From positions 7,032,566-7,096,565 of the forward strand of contig OX465115.1 in assembly GCA_949987565.1 (NCBI GenBank): a stretch of DNA of 64,000 bases. The letters run 5' to 3'. This DNA comes from Luidia sarsii (lineage: Eukaryota > Echinodermata > Asteroidea > Paxillosida > Luidiidae). The notes under the pieces are model-generated. The model saw only the letters and a program-made list of their open reading frames with translations. It was not told where the DNA came from and did no database searches. Positions 1-8,539 of this stretch are shown piece after piece (positions within the stretch are counted from its first letter, which is position 1; every line of letters begins with the position of its first letter). The position numbers were made by a program, and so were the translations under genes.

Positions 1-398
1 TTTGTCTCAATTCTTGATTTTGATTCTTGATTCTTTAACTATTTTTTGCAGTGAATCAAAAAAAATGATGCAAACTACGGTAAGACTGGAATAGCCTACA
101 TCAAGCTCTCTGCCTTAAGTGGCAATGTTCTAATGACTCGGATTTCTCCCTCCATTCACAGGACCTTAGTAATTTATTTGCTAGGAGTCATGGCCGGTTG
201 TTGTCAAGTTGAATGCTCTATTGAGAGGGCCCGATGTGTCTCCTGCAGTGTGGCCCTTAAAGAATGGTCTCCTCCCCCTACGAAAAGGCCTAGGATTCCC
301 CTGGTCACTAGCTTTCATCTTTGTCTCCCTAGGCCCTCCACTTCGGAAAATAAGTAATGACAATCACCACATACACCTCGGACCGCCGGGCCAGTGCC
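1..398. other. Unassigned DNA upstream of retroelement remnant
   Basis: No gene is recognised. The overlapping short open frames on both strands have no motif I know and look like chance. One splice-like pair exists: a pyrimidine-rich tract ending in TTTTGCAG near 51 and a GTAAGA donor at 80, bracketing 28 bases. Such pairs are common by chance in AT-rich DNA. The stretch 200-395 is richer in GC than its surroundings and could be further decayed transposon sequence, but no protein similarity can be read from it. Confidence 0.4.
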
Positions 399-1083
399 AT
401 TCCAGACACCCCTTTTCTGGCATACAGACGTCCTCACAACCAGGGAGATCTGATTGTTCGTGCTGATGAGGTCCCCTCTAAATGTGTAGTCTGCCAGAAC
501 CATCAAGGAAGCAGTCTCCTTTTCTGGATACTCCCCTGACTCTCCGCAAAGGACCAATGAATAATTACTTGTAAAACAACTAATATGTTATATATCTCAT
601 TTCTTGCAGGGTCTGCAACATTGAATTATACCCAAAACAGCCTCAAGAAACTACTCTATGGTCATAGATCTACCATCAACACCAAGCGAGTAGATACCCC
701 TTTGGGTCTGCATTTTAATCTCACTAATCCTTCCATTCTTGACATGTCTGTACAGAGCAGAGTCTGTTGGCCATCGGAACGTCGGCTGTCCACCTCATCA
801 GCAGGGAGAAACTGTGGATTAAGGCCTCTTGTCAAAAAGATCATCGGTTGGGTATCAGATGATTTGTCCCATCCGATGTCGTTTCCACCGGATAGCCATC
901 GTGAATTGTTCACCCCAGAGTCCAGTACAATTGGCTTTCTACCAGGGGAAATTTGATCGGTCGGATAATTTCAACCGGCACTCAACCGATGATCTTTTTG
1001 ACAAGAGACCTAAGGACCTCCGCACTGTCCATCCTTATGGCCTCAACATCCAGGGATGTTGGGGAAAGACTAATCCTCACTAG
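399..1083 (+). pseudogene. Penelope-like retroelement C-terminal remnant (GIY-YIG-type region)
   Basis: Three stretches read as the C-terminal part of a Penelope-like element, whose full protein joins a reverse transcriptase to a GIY-YIG endonuclease. At 399-464 the frame gives PFLAYRRPHNQGDLIVRA, the conserved segment ahead of the endonuclease. At about 603-750, in the same frame, come NSLKKLLYGHRSTIN and TPLGLHFNLTNPSILDMSV, the usual GHR...HFNL...H-S-D pattern. At 803-823 REKLWIK appears in another frame, and at 1012-1047 DLRTVHPYGLN, ending at TAG 1081. The reverse transcriptase, the cysteine cluster and the GIY/YIG residues are missing. There is at least one frameshift (about 760-800), and a 186-bp element interrupts the end. 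Family assignment rests on remembered motif patterns. A related endonuclease-bearing retroelement is the alternative. Confidence 0.62.
825..1010. mobile_element. 186-bp inverted-repeat (MITE-like) insertion with TAAGG target duplication
   Basis: The ends form terminal inverted repeats. Bases 827-851 match the reverse complement of about 984-1008 without a mismatch, and weaker similarity continues inward to about 885 and 945. The direct repeat TAAGG lies immediately outside both ends, at 820-824 and 1011-1015. The element has no coding capacity, so it would be non-autonomous. It sits in the retroelement remnant: leaving out 191 bp (element plus one TAAGG) brings the REKLWIK codons into frame with the DLRTV codons, which fixes the borders well. 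The superfamily is not clear. A 5-bp duplication does not fit Tc1/mariner (TA) or PIF (3 bp). Confidence 0.8.
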
Positions 1084-1190
1084 CTAGTCCCTCTTTTCTT
1101 TCATCTTCACTGTCCCTTTCCCCTTTGATCTCCCACCTACCTCCTGCCCCTTTGATCCCCCACCCCTTTGATCTTCCCTCCCTTCATGTA
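1084..1190. repeat. Pyrimidine-rich tract with CCCCTTTGATC repeats
   Basis: This tract follows the retroelement remnant and is strongly C/T-rich on the plus strand. A CCCTTTGATC-type motif recurs near 1120, 1147 and 1163 with irregular spacing. It probably belongs to the 3' untranslated part of the same retroelement. No ORF is expected here. Confidence 0.5.
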
Positions 1191-1280
1191 CATCTGCATC
1201 CCACTCGATCCCTTACTCTATCATGACGTATGTCAGGTTTTCCTTTCCCTGACTGTTTGTGTATGTCCTTGTCACTTTGG

Positions 1281-1330
1281 CTTTGAGAAAGGTCCAGCTT
1301 GGATCAAAACGTCATCAGGCCCTCTAACTT
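1281..1330 (+). other. Hammerhead-ribozyme-like 3' motif of the retroelement (degenerate)
   Basis: The sequence holds a small stem-loop, GGTCC at 1291-1295 pairing with GGATC at 1301-1305 around the loop AGCTT (one wobble), followed by AAAAC and GTC. Penelope-like elements are known to encode minimal hammerhead ribozymes with a CTGATGA core, a short stem II, GAAAC and a GTC cleavage triplet. Here the CTGATGA position reads CTTTGAG, so an active ribozyme is unlikely. A second copy lies inverted at 2576-2622. Calling it a ribozyme relic is inference from order and position. Confidence 0.4.
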
Positions 1331-1781
1331 TTGAGATTTATTTTTTCCAGTGTTAGATCCAAGAAGCGGACCCAGTTGTAATGTTTCTATTCATTTGGGT
1401 GATTTTTTTTTATAAATCAGTGTTTTATCTTTGCAATGAGTATACTTGAAGTAATGGGTGAGTTGACAAACACCTGAGACAAGTTAGTACTTGATGAAAT
1501 AGATTCATTCATGTGTAATCTGAATATGAAAACTAAACCTAAGGAAATTCTAAGTAAAGAAAAGTCGTTTACATTTGCCATATCAGCTAAATTGAATCTA
1601 GACAAAGTACTTCAATTCTGATCCACTGAAATTGATCCAAGATTCCTTGAATTGCTAAGCTATGTGGAATTGTTTGGATGATTATTCTACAGATCGTTCA
1701 AAATGTAAGTCAAACAAAATAATGAGGATTTGAGTACATCGTTTCCTGAATGTTTCTCTTTGTTTTGCTTTTATGCTTCAG
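1331..1781. other. No recognisable feature
   Basis: AT-rich DNA with no supported ORF, repeat or RNA. The short minus-strand frame at 1417-1605 (62 codons) has no recognisable motif and is treated as chance. Confidence 0.5.
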
Positions 1782-1808
1782 GTGTCAGGGTGACTGTGAT
1801 GACCGGAG
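1782..1808 (+). other. Candidate micro-exon A (27 nt)
   Basis: A pyrimidine-rich tract ending in CTTCAG stops at 1781 and a GTAACC donor starts at 1809. Read with one leading base, the segment gives CQGDCDDR and leaves two bases over. That phase joins to the next candidate at 2124 without a stop. Phase matching is the only support beyond the splice-like signals. Confidence 0.2.
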
Positions 1809-2123
1809 GTAACCAAAATATCAATTTGATTTTTTCTGATCTAAATAGATCTTTTGAATTTTAATCATCTTAAAAATGTTGACTTGTAGTGTAATTTGAC
1901 TGCTATAAAATTCAACAGTAAAAAAATGTGTTTACTTCTGATCTAATTGAATGTCAATCGAATTACAGATCCAAGCATCTTATACAGATGGATTTATCTT
2001 AGTGATTGTAATTGGCATTCCAAACCATTAGTTTAAAAATTAGGCTTCTCGATCATCATTATTAAAAAAAATTGCATTTATTTTTATATTTCTTTTTCTT
2101 CTTTGTTTTTGATCATTGTTTAG

Positions 2124-2158
2124 GGTACCAGACCCAGTTGCAGTGATCATGACTGGAT
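2124..2158 (+). other. Candidate micro-exon B (35 nt)
   Basis: An acceptor-like TTGTTTAG ends at 2123 and a GTGAGC donor begins at 2159. In the phase set by candidate A the segment reads VPDPVAVIMTG and leaves one base. The DNA just after it (from about 2176) is duplicated downstream at about 2761. No domain can be recognised. Confidence 0.2.
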
Positions 2159-2175
2159 GTGAGCAGTCTGTTTGT

Positions 2176-2990
2176 CATCTTGAAAGGGGAACTGAGGTTA
2201 TAATCAAGTTGATAATTCAACAATCCACAAGGCGGTTGAATATCTATTATTTATTATGTTTCTGGAGAATTTGAACCGCACTTTGAAGGCCGTGTCAAAC
2301 TTGTTAAAATTGACTATGGAATCAAGCAAAACTATCCTGAATGTAAAGTTTTCAAAAAACCAAATGGATACTATTAGGATGTGCTCACCCTGCCTCTCTG
2401 ATGTGTCTATAGGGTTTAACCTGAAGTCCACAATACTATTACAAACCTATGATTCAGCTATAATCGTAGCTTGGCTGGATGAAATACTTATTTGTGGATG
2501 ATTTCAAGTTACTGAATTTGTAACCATAAAACTGCTTACTGCCAAAATGACCAAAATGCAAAAGTCTAGCATATCTGAGGGCTTGATATCTTGATGCTAG
2601 CAGGACCTTTCCCAAAGGCAGAAATTAATTTGTATAACCTAATACATTTTTGAGGTTTTGAATTTACATTAATCTTTGACTTGATTTGAATTCCTATCAT
2701 TCTCCAGGTGATCCTTTGTCTGTGGGTGGTTGGTGGGCGACAAGGGTGGACAGTACATAGCATCTTGAAAGGGGCACTCCGGTAATAATCAAATTCATCC
2801 TGTAGGGCCTACTATCCAAAAGGCTATGATAAGTTATTGTGATTCAGACAATTTTTTTAGCTTTGGCTCTGAAAAATACTATTTATGAGAAATATTGTTT
2901 TGGGATGATTTCAAGGAACAAATTTAAATATATACCTTGACAAAACTTTGCAAATTCCTGTTTGACTGAAATGACCAAAATTACTGAAAA
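2176..2990 (+). repeat. Diverged tandem duplication in intron-like DNA
   Basis: Two stretches resemble each other in direct orientation. CATCTTGAAAGGGG starts near 2176 and again near 2761, each followed by a similar AATAATCAA / ATAATCAA region. A GGATGATTTCAAG motif near 2498 and 2904 is each time followed within 80 bases by AAATGACCAAAAT. Length differences between the copies show later insertions or deletions. Upstream of each copy there is an acceptor-like site (2123 and 2708), so an exon may have been duplicated too. Confidence 0.45.
2576..2622 (-). other. Second, inverted copy of the hammerhead-like motif
   Basis: Read on the minus strand, this resembles 1281-1322 closely: CTTTGGGAAAGGTCC, then a short loop, ATCAA and a CCCTC end. 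It is probably the 3' end of another decayed copy of the same retroelement family in the opposite direction. No coding part remains next to it. The stem is weaker than in the plus-strand copy (one C-C mismatch). Confidence 0.4.
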
Positions 2991-3167
2991 AGGGCAAAGT
3001 GAACTAAGTGGACTTGATAATTTTTTGGACTGTTATTATTATTTATGTGGCAATCTTCACAAAAAATAATGGATACAAGAACGGACCACGAGTTAAAGAG
3101 ACATGTGTACAACAAGGATTACAAGCAGGAAACACCAGGCCAGCAGCAAAGGCCAGGAAAAGGAATA

Positions 3168-3561
3168 GTCCAATTTGGATTTTGTTGTACGGCCACTCAT
3201 GTCTCATTTGCGTTACATTTTTGAGCTTGCATTAACTTGATTTCCATTTCTATAATTTTCCAGGTGAACCTTTCCGTTGTTACGTGCATCCTGACGTGGA
3301 AGGAGATGGTAAGAAAGAGAGAGAGGGAAAAATGCTTTTAGATACATGGGTGTCACCAGGTTCTAAAAGGGGAATGGGTATCATTGACCAGTATGTCATT
3401 ATTACCTCTAGAGAGCGCTAATGTCATTTCACACATTGCCTGCACACAGGCCTTGCTAAAACTAAATTGCAAATTGCTCATGTTCTGGACTGAACTTTCT
3501 GTCCAAAAAGTCCAATACGGATTTTGTTGTCCGGTCACTCATGTCTCATTTGCCATTCCTG
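3168..3561 (+). repeat. Direct repeat pair, about 50 bp each, 340 bp apart
   Basis: A segment starting GTCCAAT.CGGATTTTGTTGT and continuing through CACTCATGTCTCATTTGC is found at about 3168-3215 and again at about 3508-3553 with a few substitutions. It may be an interspersed repeat or a local duplication that spans candidate exon D at 3264-3308. Confidence 0.55.
3264..3308 (+). other. Candidate small exon D (45 nt)
   Basis: TTTTCCAG ends at 3263 and the donor GTAAGA begins at 3309, both good matches to splice consensus. With one base carried in, the segment reads EPFRCYVHPDVEGD after a split first codon and carries one base out. That matches the phase of candidate E at 5578. A related start (acceptor CTCCAG, then GTGATCCTTTG) occurs at 2709, suggesting exon duplication. 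The protein family is not recognised. Confidence 0.27.
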
Positions 3562-3599
3562 CTGACACCCATGTTTTAAATGTATGGTGATGATCTTGA

Positions 3600-4750
3600 T
3601 GCTTGAATAATTTTGTAGCGCTAGCTAGCTACGTCCAACACAGAGAGACTACTGGGGGCCAATTCATGCAGAAGCTTATGAGGGAAACTTTCTGTGGAAT
3701 GATGAAAATCGGGAGACAACATGCACATTCTCATGTGACTCTATTGCCATTGATTCCTAATTGGGTTCTATATAATTTTTACAATGGGTTTGGGCTATAA
3801 AAACGATTTCATCTAAAGCAGAAGTTGGTTCTCAAATAAGCAGCTGTAAGAAATTGGCCAAAATGTCAGATGATGCTCTGTCTCATGTGGGAGCCTCAAG
3901 TTCTGACTCACGACCCTTGGTGACAAGTCCGAGAAGAGGAAATGGTGTTTGGTCTTGCAGTGGCTGTGGGCTAATGCTGATGCTGACGGACTGCTGAACT
4001 TCTGAGGATTAACAGCCTCACCAGATGGAGCAGCCTTTCCATGGCTGGGGGTAACTGTGGTGACTCTTCATCATCAGCATCTGTTTGGTCTTGGATGATG
4101 GAGAATGAAGCCCAATGGTTTTGTGAGCGCGTCTGACCTTCAGTGGAGTAACCTACTAGAAGTGCCAGCATTTGCACTCCGGATTTGAAGGATGCCGCTT
4201 TCGTTTGTTTCCCGAGGCCGTTGTTTCTCCCAGTGTTCTCTGCTGGATGTTCCATGTGTTCTATGCATTCACCGGCACTATGTCATGAAGAGATATCCTG
4301 CAGGCTGTCACTGCTATCTGGTTAATATCTGGTGTGGTTTCCCAAAATTGTCTTCAAGCTCTCATGCAACCCATGCACCTATAAAGGATGTCCTCAAGGA
4401 TGTGACTGACGTATGTCACCCAGCATGGGCCAGCCGTATGGTATTAGATAAAGAGAACTCAGGCCTGGCAATTTCTTTTAGTCATAATCTGTTGTTGCTC
4501 ATTATCATTGTTATATCAATGGAATCTGGAAATGACCTGAGACAGCAAATATGGGAGAAACTTAACTGAGGACAAAAACAAAACCCTGTTATGGTAGATG
4601 TTTGATAATCGACCCTTAAACAATTTGCGGAAATGGTTAGGAAAATTTGACTGGATCAGGACTTGATCCCAAGACGTCTAGTTTATTTAATGGACCCATA
4701 CTCTGAATAATCCAGATTTTATAGTCTGATGGATGGAGGAATAGTAAGAT
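3600..4750. other. Sparse DNA with two unrecognised overlapping ORFs
   Basis: The plus-strand frame 4192-4569 (125 codons) and the minus-strand frame 3971-4255 (94 codons) overlap. Neither shows a motif I recognise. Base composition at 3880-4450 is less AT-rich than its flanks, as in decayed transposon coding DNA. I do not call a gene. Confidence 0.35.
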
Positions 4751-5320
4751 GTCTTGGGAATAAGACCAGGTCTAGTAATTTTTTGTTTGCTAATTGTTTA
4801 TAATTATGTATTCTTATTTTTGTTGTTGAAGATATCAATCAATTGTATTTTTATCTCAAAACTTCTAAAGTTACAAAGAAATAGTTTGTCGATAAAGATG
4901 TTAATAAAATTTTATCCAATCAAACTTGAAATAGATTATTCTGCTTTTCAAAAATGTAAGACTAGGTTAGCCGGCTTAAATTGGATTTTCAATCCTTATG
5001 CTTAAAATACATCAGTAAACTTGAAAACCCAAGGATGTCCTGACCACCGTCACAGTGTGCTGCAGATGAGTCAAAATCTGATGATGCTTTTGGGATGATG
5101 AATGACTGCTGTCTCTGATGAGTTGGGTGTTAAATTTGCATCTGTTGCCATGTGCTGCTGTATATAGGGCGGAGATCTGGGCTCATTGAAGATGGGGAGG
5201 GTGCGATGGAGCACGAATCAGCAATTGGACTGACAAGAAGAAGGACGTTTTCGGTGTTGTCAGCAGCTCAGTGTTGTTTTCTAAGAAGCCACGTCCTACC
5301 AGTGTTTGCTTAATTATGTG

Positions 5321-5338
5321 TGATGTAGGCCTACATCA
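5321..5338. repeat. Perfect 18-bp palindrome
   Basis: TGATGTAGGCCTACATCA is identical to its own reverse complement. It stands alone, with no longer inverted repeat around it. It could be a protein-binding site for a dimer, the centre of a small foldback, or chance. Confidence 0.6.
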
Positions 5339-5577
5339 GAGTGCTGCAGAAAAGGCTTTTGCGGATGCGATGGGACTGCACCTACAGCTTTAATTGTTGA
5401 CTCCATCATCAGGACACCATCCCATATATGTGATAGTTTTAGGATACTCTGATTTACAAATTCGGCATGCTACAAGATAAAAGTGAAATATGTAATTATG
5501 AAGTTAATGTTATGGTTATAATTATGTGCTCTTCATAATATTGATTTCATGGCGACCCTATTTTGTATTGTTTTCAG

Positions 5578-5606
5578 GGGCATCCGGGAGCCCTTACATT
5601 GAAAAG
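5578..5606 (+). other. Candidate micro-exon E (29 nt)
   Basis: TTGTTTTCAG ends at 5577 and GTGAGG begins at 5607. In the phase left by candidate D the segment reads (G)ASGSPYIEK and ends on a codon boundary, which fits candidate F at 6363. Confidence 0.25.
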
Positions 5607-5639
5607 GTGAGGGTCGTTCCATGTTATATATTTTGTATG

Positions 5640-5668
5640 TGATTATATGATTATATGATTATATGATT
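5640..5668 (+). repeat. GATTATAT microsatellite
   Basis: An 8-bp unit (GATTATAT) is repeated about three and a half times. Confidence 0.75.
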
Positions 5669-5787
5669 ATTAGGAACATCTCATACCCCCATGCACTCAC
5701 GTTCATATAACACACCTACAGATACTACACCATTGAACTTACAAGGTGCTGGGTCTCACTTGCCTCTTTGGCACTAAATTTAACAAA

Positions 5788-5832
5788 CTCTTCTCTTCTC
5801 TTCACTTCTCTCTTCTCTTCTCTTTTTTTTCT
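5788..5832 (+). repeat. CT-rich simple repeat (TCTTC/TTCTC)
   Basis: An imperfect run of TCTTC-type pentamers ending in eight T residues. It is low-complexity polypyrimidine DNA. Confidence 0.75.
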
Positions 5833-5923
5833 GCAAACAGTAACACTAGAACCTAACAATAGGCACTGCACTTAACTAAAACTTCCAAGGGTTAGGTCTT
5901 TATGGTGGTGGGGGACGTATACG

Positions 5924-6076
5924 ATATATAGGACGGGGTAAACTTTGCTTTCACGTTGTTCGTGAGCCTTTGGTTGGTGGATGAGTAGGGCGCCACCGCG
6001 CGGCGGTGGTTGATTCTGAATCTACTGTCGCCGTGTGGTGGCGCTCTTCAAATTCAAAGTGCGCGCTATCCTATAT
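5924..6076. mobile_element. Foldback / MITE-like palindrome, about 150 bp
   Basis: Nested inverted repeats share one centre. The outer arms are TATATAGGA near 5927 and TCCTATATA near 6068. Next inward, AAACTTTG faces CAAAGT. The inner arms at 5987-6005 and 6029-6047 match at about 15 of 19 positions (AGGGCGCCACC facing GGTGGCGCTCT). The left inner arm also contains a tight hairpin, CCACCGC-GCG-GCGGTGG. This is a GC island in AT-rich DNA. No coding capacity is present. A target duplication cannot be fixed, so calling it a mobile element is inference. Confidence 0.5.
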
Positions 6077-6141
6077 ACCGGGGCGTTCCTATCTTGGCTA
6101 ACATAACATTAAAATAACTCACTCATAATGTCTGCCCCTCC

Positions 6142-6188
6142 CCAGAGCGGTCACTCTCAAAAAGACCTGTCAGAGCGGTCACTCTATA
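6142..6188 (+). repeat. Short direct repeats (CAGAGCGGTCACTCT)
   Basis: CAGAGCGGTCACTCT occurs twice, about 29 bp apart. CATACCCCCAT-type motifs also recur nearby (about 6221 and 6242). This looks like a short local duplication next to the foldback element. Confidence 0.5.
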
Positions 6189-6362
6189 ACTGACCAGTAA
6201 TTAACCCTGATACACATTCATACCCCCATCCAGACACAATATATACCCCCATCAGAGCGCCAACAATATGACAATAATGATTATTTAGATTAATATTAAT
6301 TATGTGCCATATAAGTGGAGTTATTACATTTTCTAATTCATTCTTGTTTTTTTTTTTTCCAG

Positions 6363-6434
6363 ATGTTTGAATGTTGTCCAGTCTATTTTTGTCTCTTTGT
6401 CCTCGTTTGGTCCATTTTTGTTAGTCTGTCCTAG
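6363..6434 (+). other. Candidate terminal exon F with hydrophobic stretch
   Basis: A long T-run ending in CCAG precedes 6363. The frame from there reads MFECCPVYFCLFVLVWSIF and continues to a TAG at 6432-6434. Most residues are hydrophobic, so a membrane segment is possible. The phase is compatible with candidate E. As T-rich DNA yields hydrophobic codons by default, the evidence is weak. Confidence 0.2.
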
Positions 6435-6514
6435 ATCTCCTGACTCTTGTCCTTCAATTCGCATCAGCAGTCACGATAGTATGATACCTGCATTGAATGG
6501 TCCGTCTGTGTCCC

Positions 6515-6740
6515 AAGGTTGGGTCCAATGACGGTGCTCAGTAAAATGGATGTATGGATGGTCGGAACCAGTAGCTGTGTTCTCTCTTGCATGTGTAGGT
6601 GTGTGTGGGTGCTAAGGCTGGGTCCAATGACGGTCCTCAGTAAAATGGATGTATGGATGGTCTGAACCGGTAGCTTTCTTGAATGTTTTGATGTGTGTTT
6701 TTAGTCTTCTGTCTTGCATGAGTAGGTGTGTATGGGTGCC
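6515..6740 (+). repeat. Tandem duplication of about 99 bp, plus partial third copy
   Basis: A block starting AAGG(T/C)TGGGTCCAATGACGG and running through ATGGATGTATGGATGGTC is present at 6515 and again at 6614 with few differences. The segment CTTGCATG.GTAGGTGTG.. that separates the copies recurs near 6714, giving a partial third copy at a longer spacing. Confidence 0.7.
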
Positions 6741-8536
6741 AGCAACCAGGGTACCACAATGGAGATAAAGATAAGATCTGCCAGTTCTTGGTCGCAGTTA
6801 GCCTGGATGTCACCACCCTACCATCATCTGCTTCTGGTGGTCCATGGAGGAGGAAGGTCGGAGGCTCAAAGCAGACAAGAAGATATCCACACAGGTGGGT
6901 TTACTTTTCTTGTAAGAAATCAGGACCCACTTTAAAATTTTGTATTTGATTAAAATATCATTGCATGACAACCTGATCAATTAGGCTACAGCTCTAATTT
7001 TTACAAAACTTGGTTATACAATTCTTTTGCATTTGTAAATTTTTGTTTAATTTGTTTGATTTTTGAAATGAACTTGCATGTCATTCTTAATTTGTTTCAT
7101 TCATTTTATTTCATTCTTGGTAGACGAAAAGCTGAGAAATTAATTTGCTAACAGTGAAAATTGCAATCTGGTCCCTTTCTCACTGCAGGTGGTTGCCCTT
7201 GGAGGAATGGAGGAGTGGACCGACCCACTTGGAGGAATGGACCGACCCACCCGGAGGAGTGGACCGATCAACCCACTTGGAGGAGTGGACCGCCACACTT
7301 GGAGGAGTGGACGACCCACTTGGAGGAGTGGACCGACCCACTCCGAGGAATGGACCGACCCACTTGGAGGAGTGGACCTACCCACTTGGAGGAATGGACC
7401 GACCCACCCGGAGGAGTGAACCGACCCACTTGGAGCAATGGACAGCCACACTTGGAGGAGCGGATGACCCACTTGGAGGAGTGGACAGACCCACTTGGAG
7501 GAATGGACCGACCCACCTGGAGGAGTGGACCGACCCACTTGGAGCAATTGGACAGCCACACTTTGAGGAGTGGACCGACCCACTTGTAGGAATGGACCGA
7601 CCCACAATTGGAGGAGTGGACCGACCCACTTGGAGCAATGGACAGCCACACTTGGAGGAGTGGACCGACCCACTTGGAGCAATGGACAGCCACACTTGGA
7701 GGAGTGGACCGACCCACTTGGAGCAATGGACAGCCACACTTGGAGGAGTGGACCAACCCACTTGGAGGTGTGGACCGCCACACTTTGAGGAGTGGACCGA
7801 CCCACTTGGAGGAATGGACCGACCCACAATTGGAGGAGTGGACCGACCCACTTGGAGCAATGGACAGCCACACTTGGAGGAGTGGACCGACCCACTTGGA
7901 GCAATGGACAGCCACACTTGGAGGAGTGGACCGACCCACTTGGAGCAAATGGACAGCCACACTTGGAGGAGTGGACCGACCCACTTGGAGCAATGGACAG
8001 CCACACTTGGAGGAGTGGACCGACCCACTTGGAGCAATGGACAGCCACACTTGGAGGAGTGGACCGACCCACTTGGAGCAATGGACAGCCACACTTGGAG
8101 GAGTGGACCGACCCACTTGGAGGTGTGGACCGCCACACTTGGAGGAGTGGACCGACCCGCTTGGAGGAGTGGACCGACCCGCTTGGAGGAGTGGACCGAC
8201 CCACTTGGAGGAGTGGACCGACTGCACTTGGAGGAGTGGACCGCACCACTTGGAGGAGTGGACCGACCCACCTGGAGGTGTGGACCGCCACACTTGGAGG
8301 AGTGGACCGGCACATTTGGAGGAATGGACGCCCCACTCTTGGTGCAATGGACCGGCACATTTGGAGGAATGGACCAGCACACTTGGAGCATTGGACTGGC
8401 CAACTTAATTGGTGCAATGGACCGACCCAATGGGAGCAATATGCACCTGGTAATTCTTCACATGTATGACTTTCCAATATTCTTGCTTTCTACTTTTTGT
8501 CCTGTTTGTTGTATCGTGTACTTGTATATCATATAA
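6726..8536 (+). CDS. Speculative two-exon ORF running through the 22-bp minisatellite
   Basis: An ATG frame at 6726-6895 ends at a good donor (CACACAG then GTGGGT). A pyrimidine-rich acceptor (TTTCTCACTGCAG) ends at 7188. Exon 1 leaves two bases and the long downstream frame needs one, so the join is in frame. It would give about 505 residues, ending at the stop 8534-8536. Three 22-bp repeats equal 22 codons, so the protein would have a 22-residue period rich in W, T, H, L, E and G. The tail (about 8460-8536) is hydrophobic. Against it, the minisatellite is open in every frame on both strands, so its openness is no evidence of coding. There is no recognised domain. Treat as a hypothesis. Confidence 0.2.
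7203..8438 (+). repeat. 22-bp minisatellite, about 56 copies
   Basis: The unit is of the form GACCGACCCACTTGGAGGAGTG. A second form has GACAGCCACACTTGGAG and ends CAATG or GAGTG. From about 7620 to 8110 the two forms mostly alternate, giving a 44-bp dimer period. The last 150 bp are more diverged (GGCACATTTGGAGG types). The unit contains no stop trinucleotide on either strand, and 22 is not a multiple of 3, so all six frames stay open. A stretch around 7562-7640 is repeated at about 7784-7860, offset 222 bp, showing a segmental duplication of about ten units. Confidence 0.92.
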
Positions 8537-8539
8537 TGT

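Noticed and set aside
4192..4569. 125-codon plus-strand ORF
   Set aside because: It has no recognisable motif, no promoter or splice context, and an overlapping minus-strand frame of similar quality. Probably chance or decayed transposon DNA.
7140..8477. Long minus-strand ORFs (445, 370 and 353 codons) across the minisatellite
   Set aside because: All are explained by a stop-free 22-bp unit whose length is not a multiple of 3. They carry no domain, and no splice or promoter context supports the minus strand.
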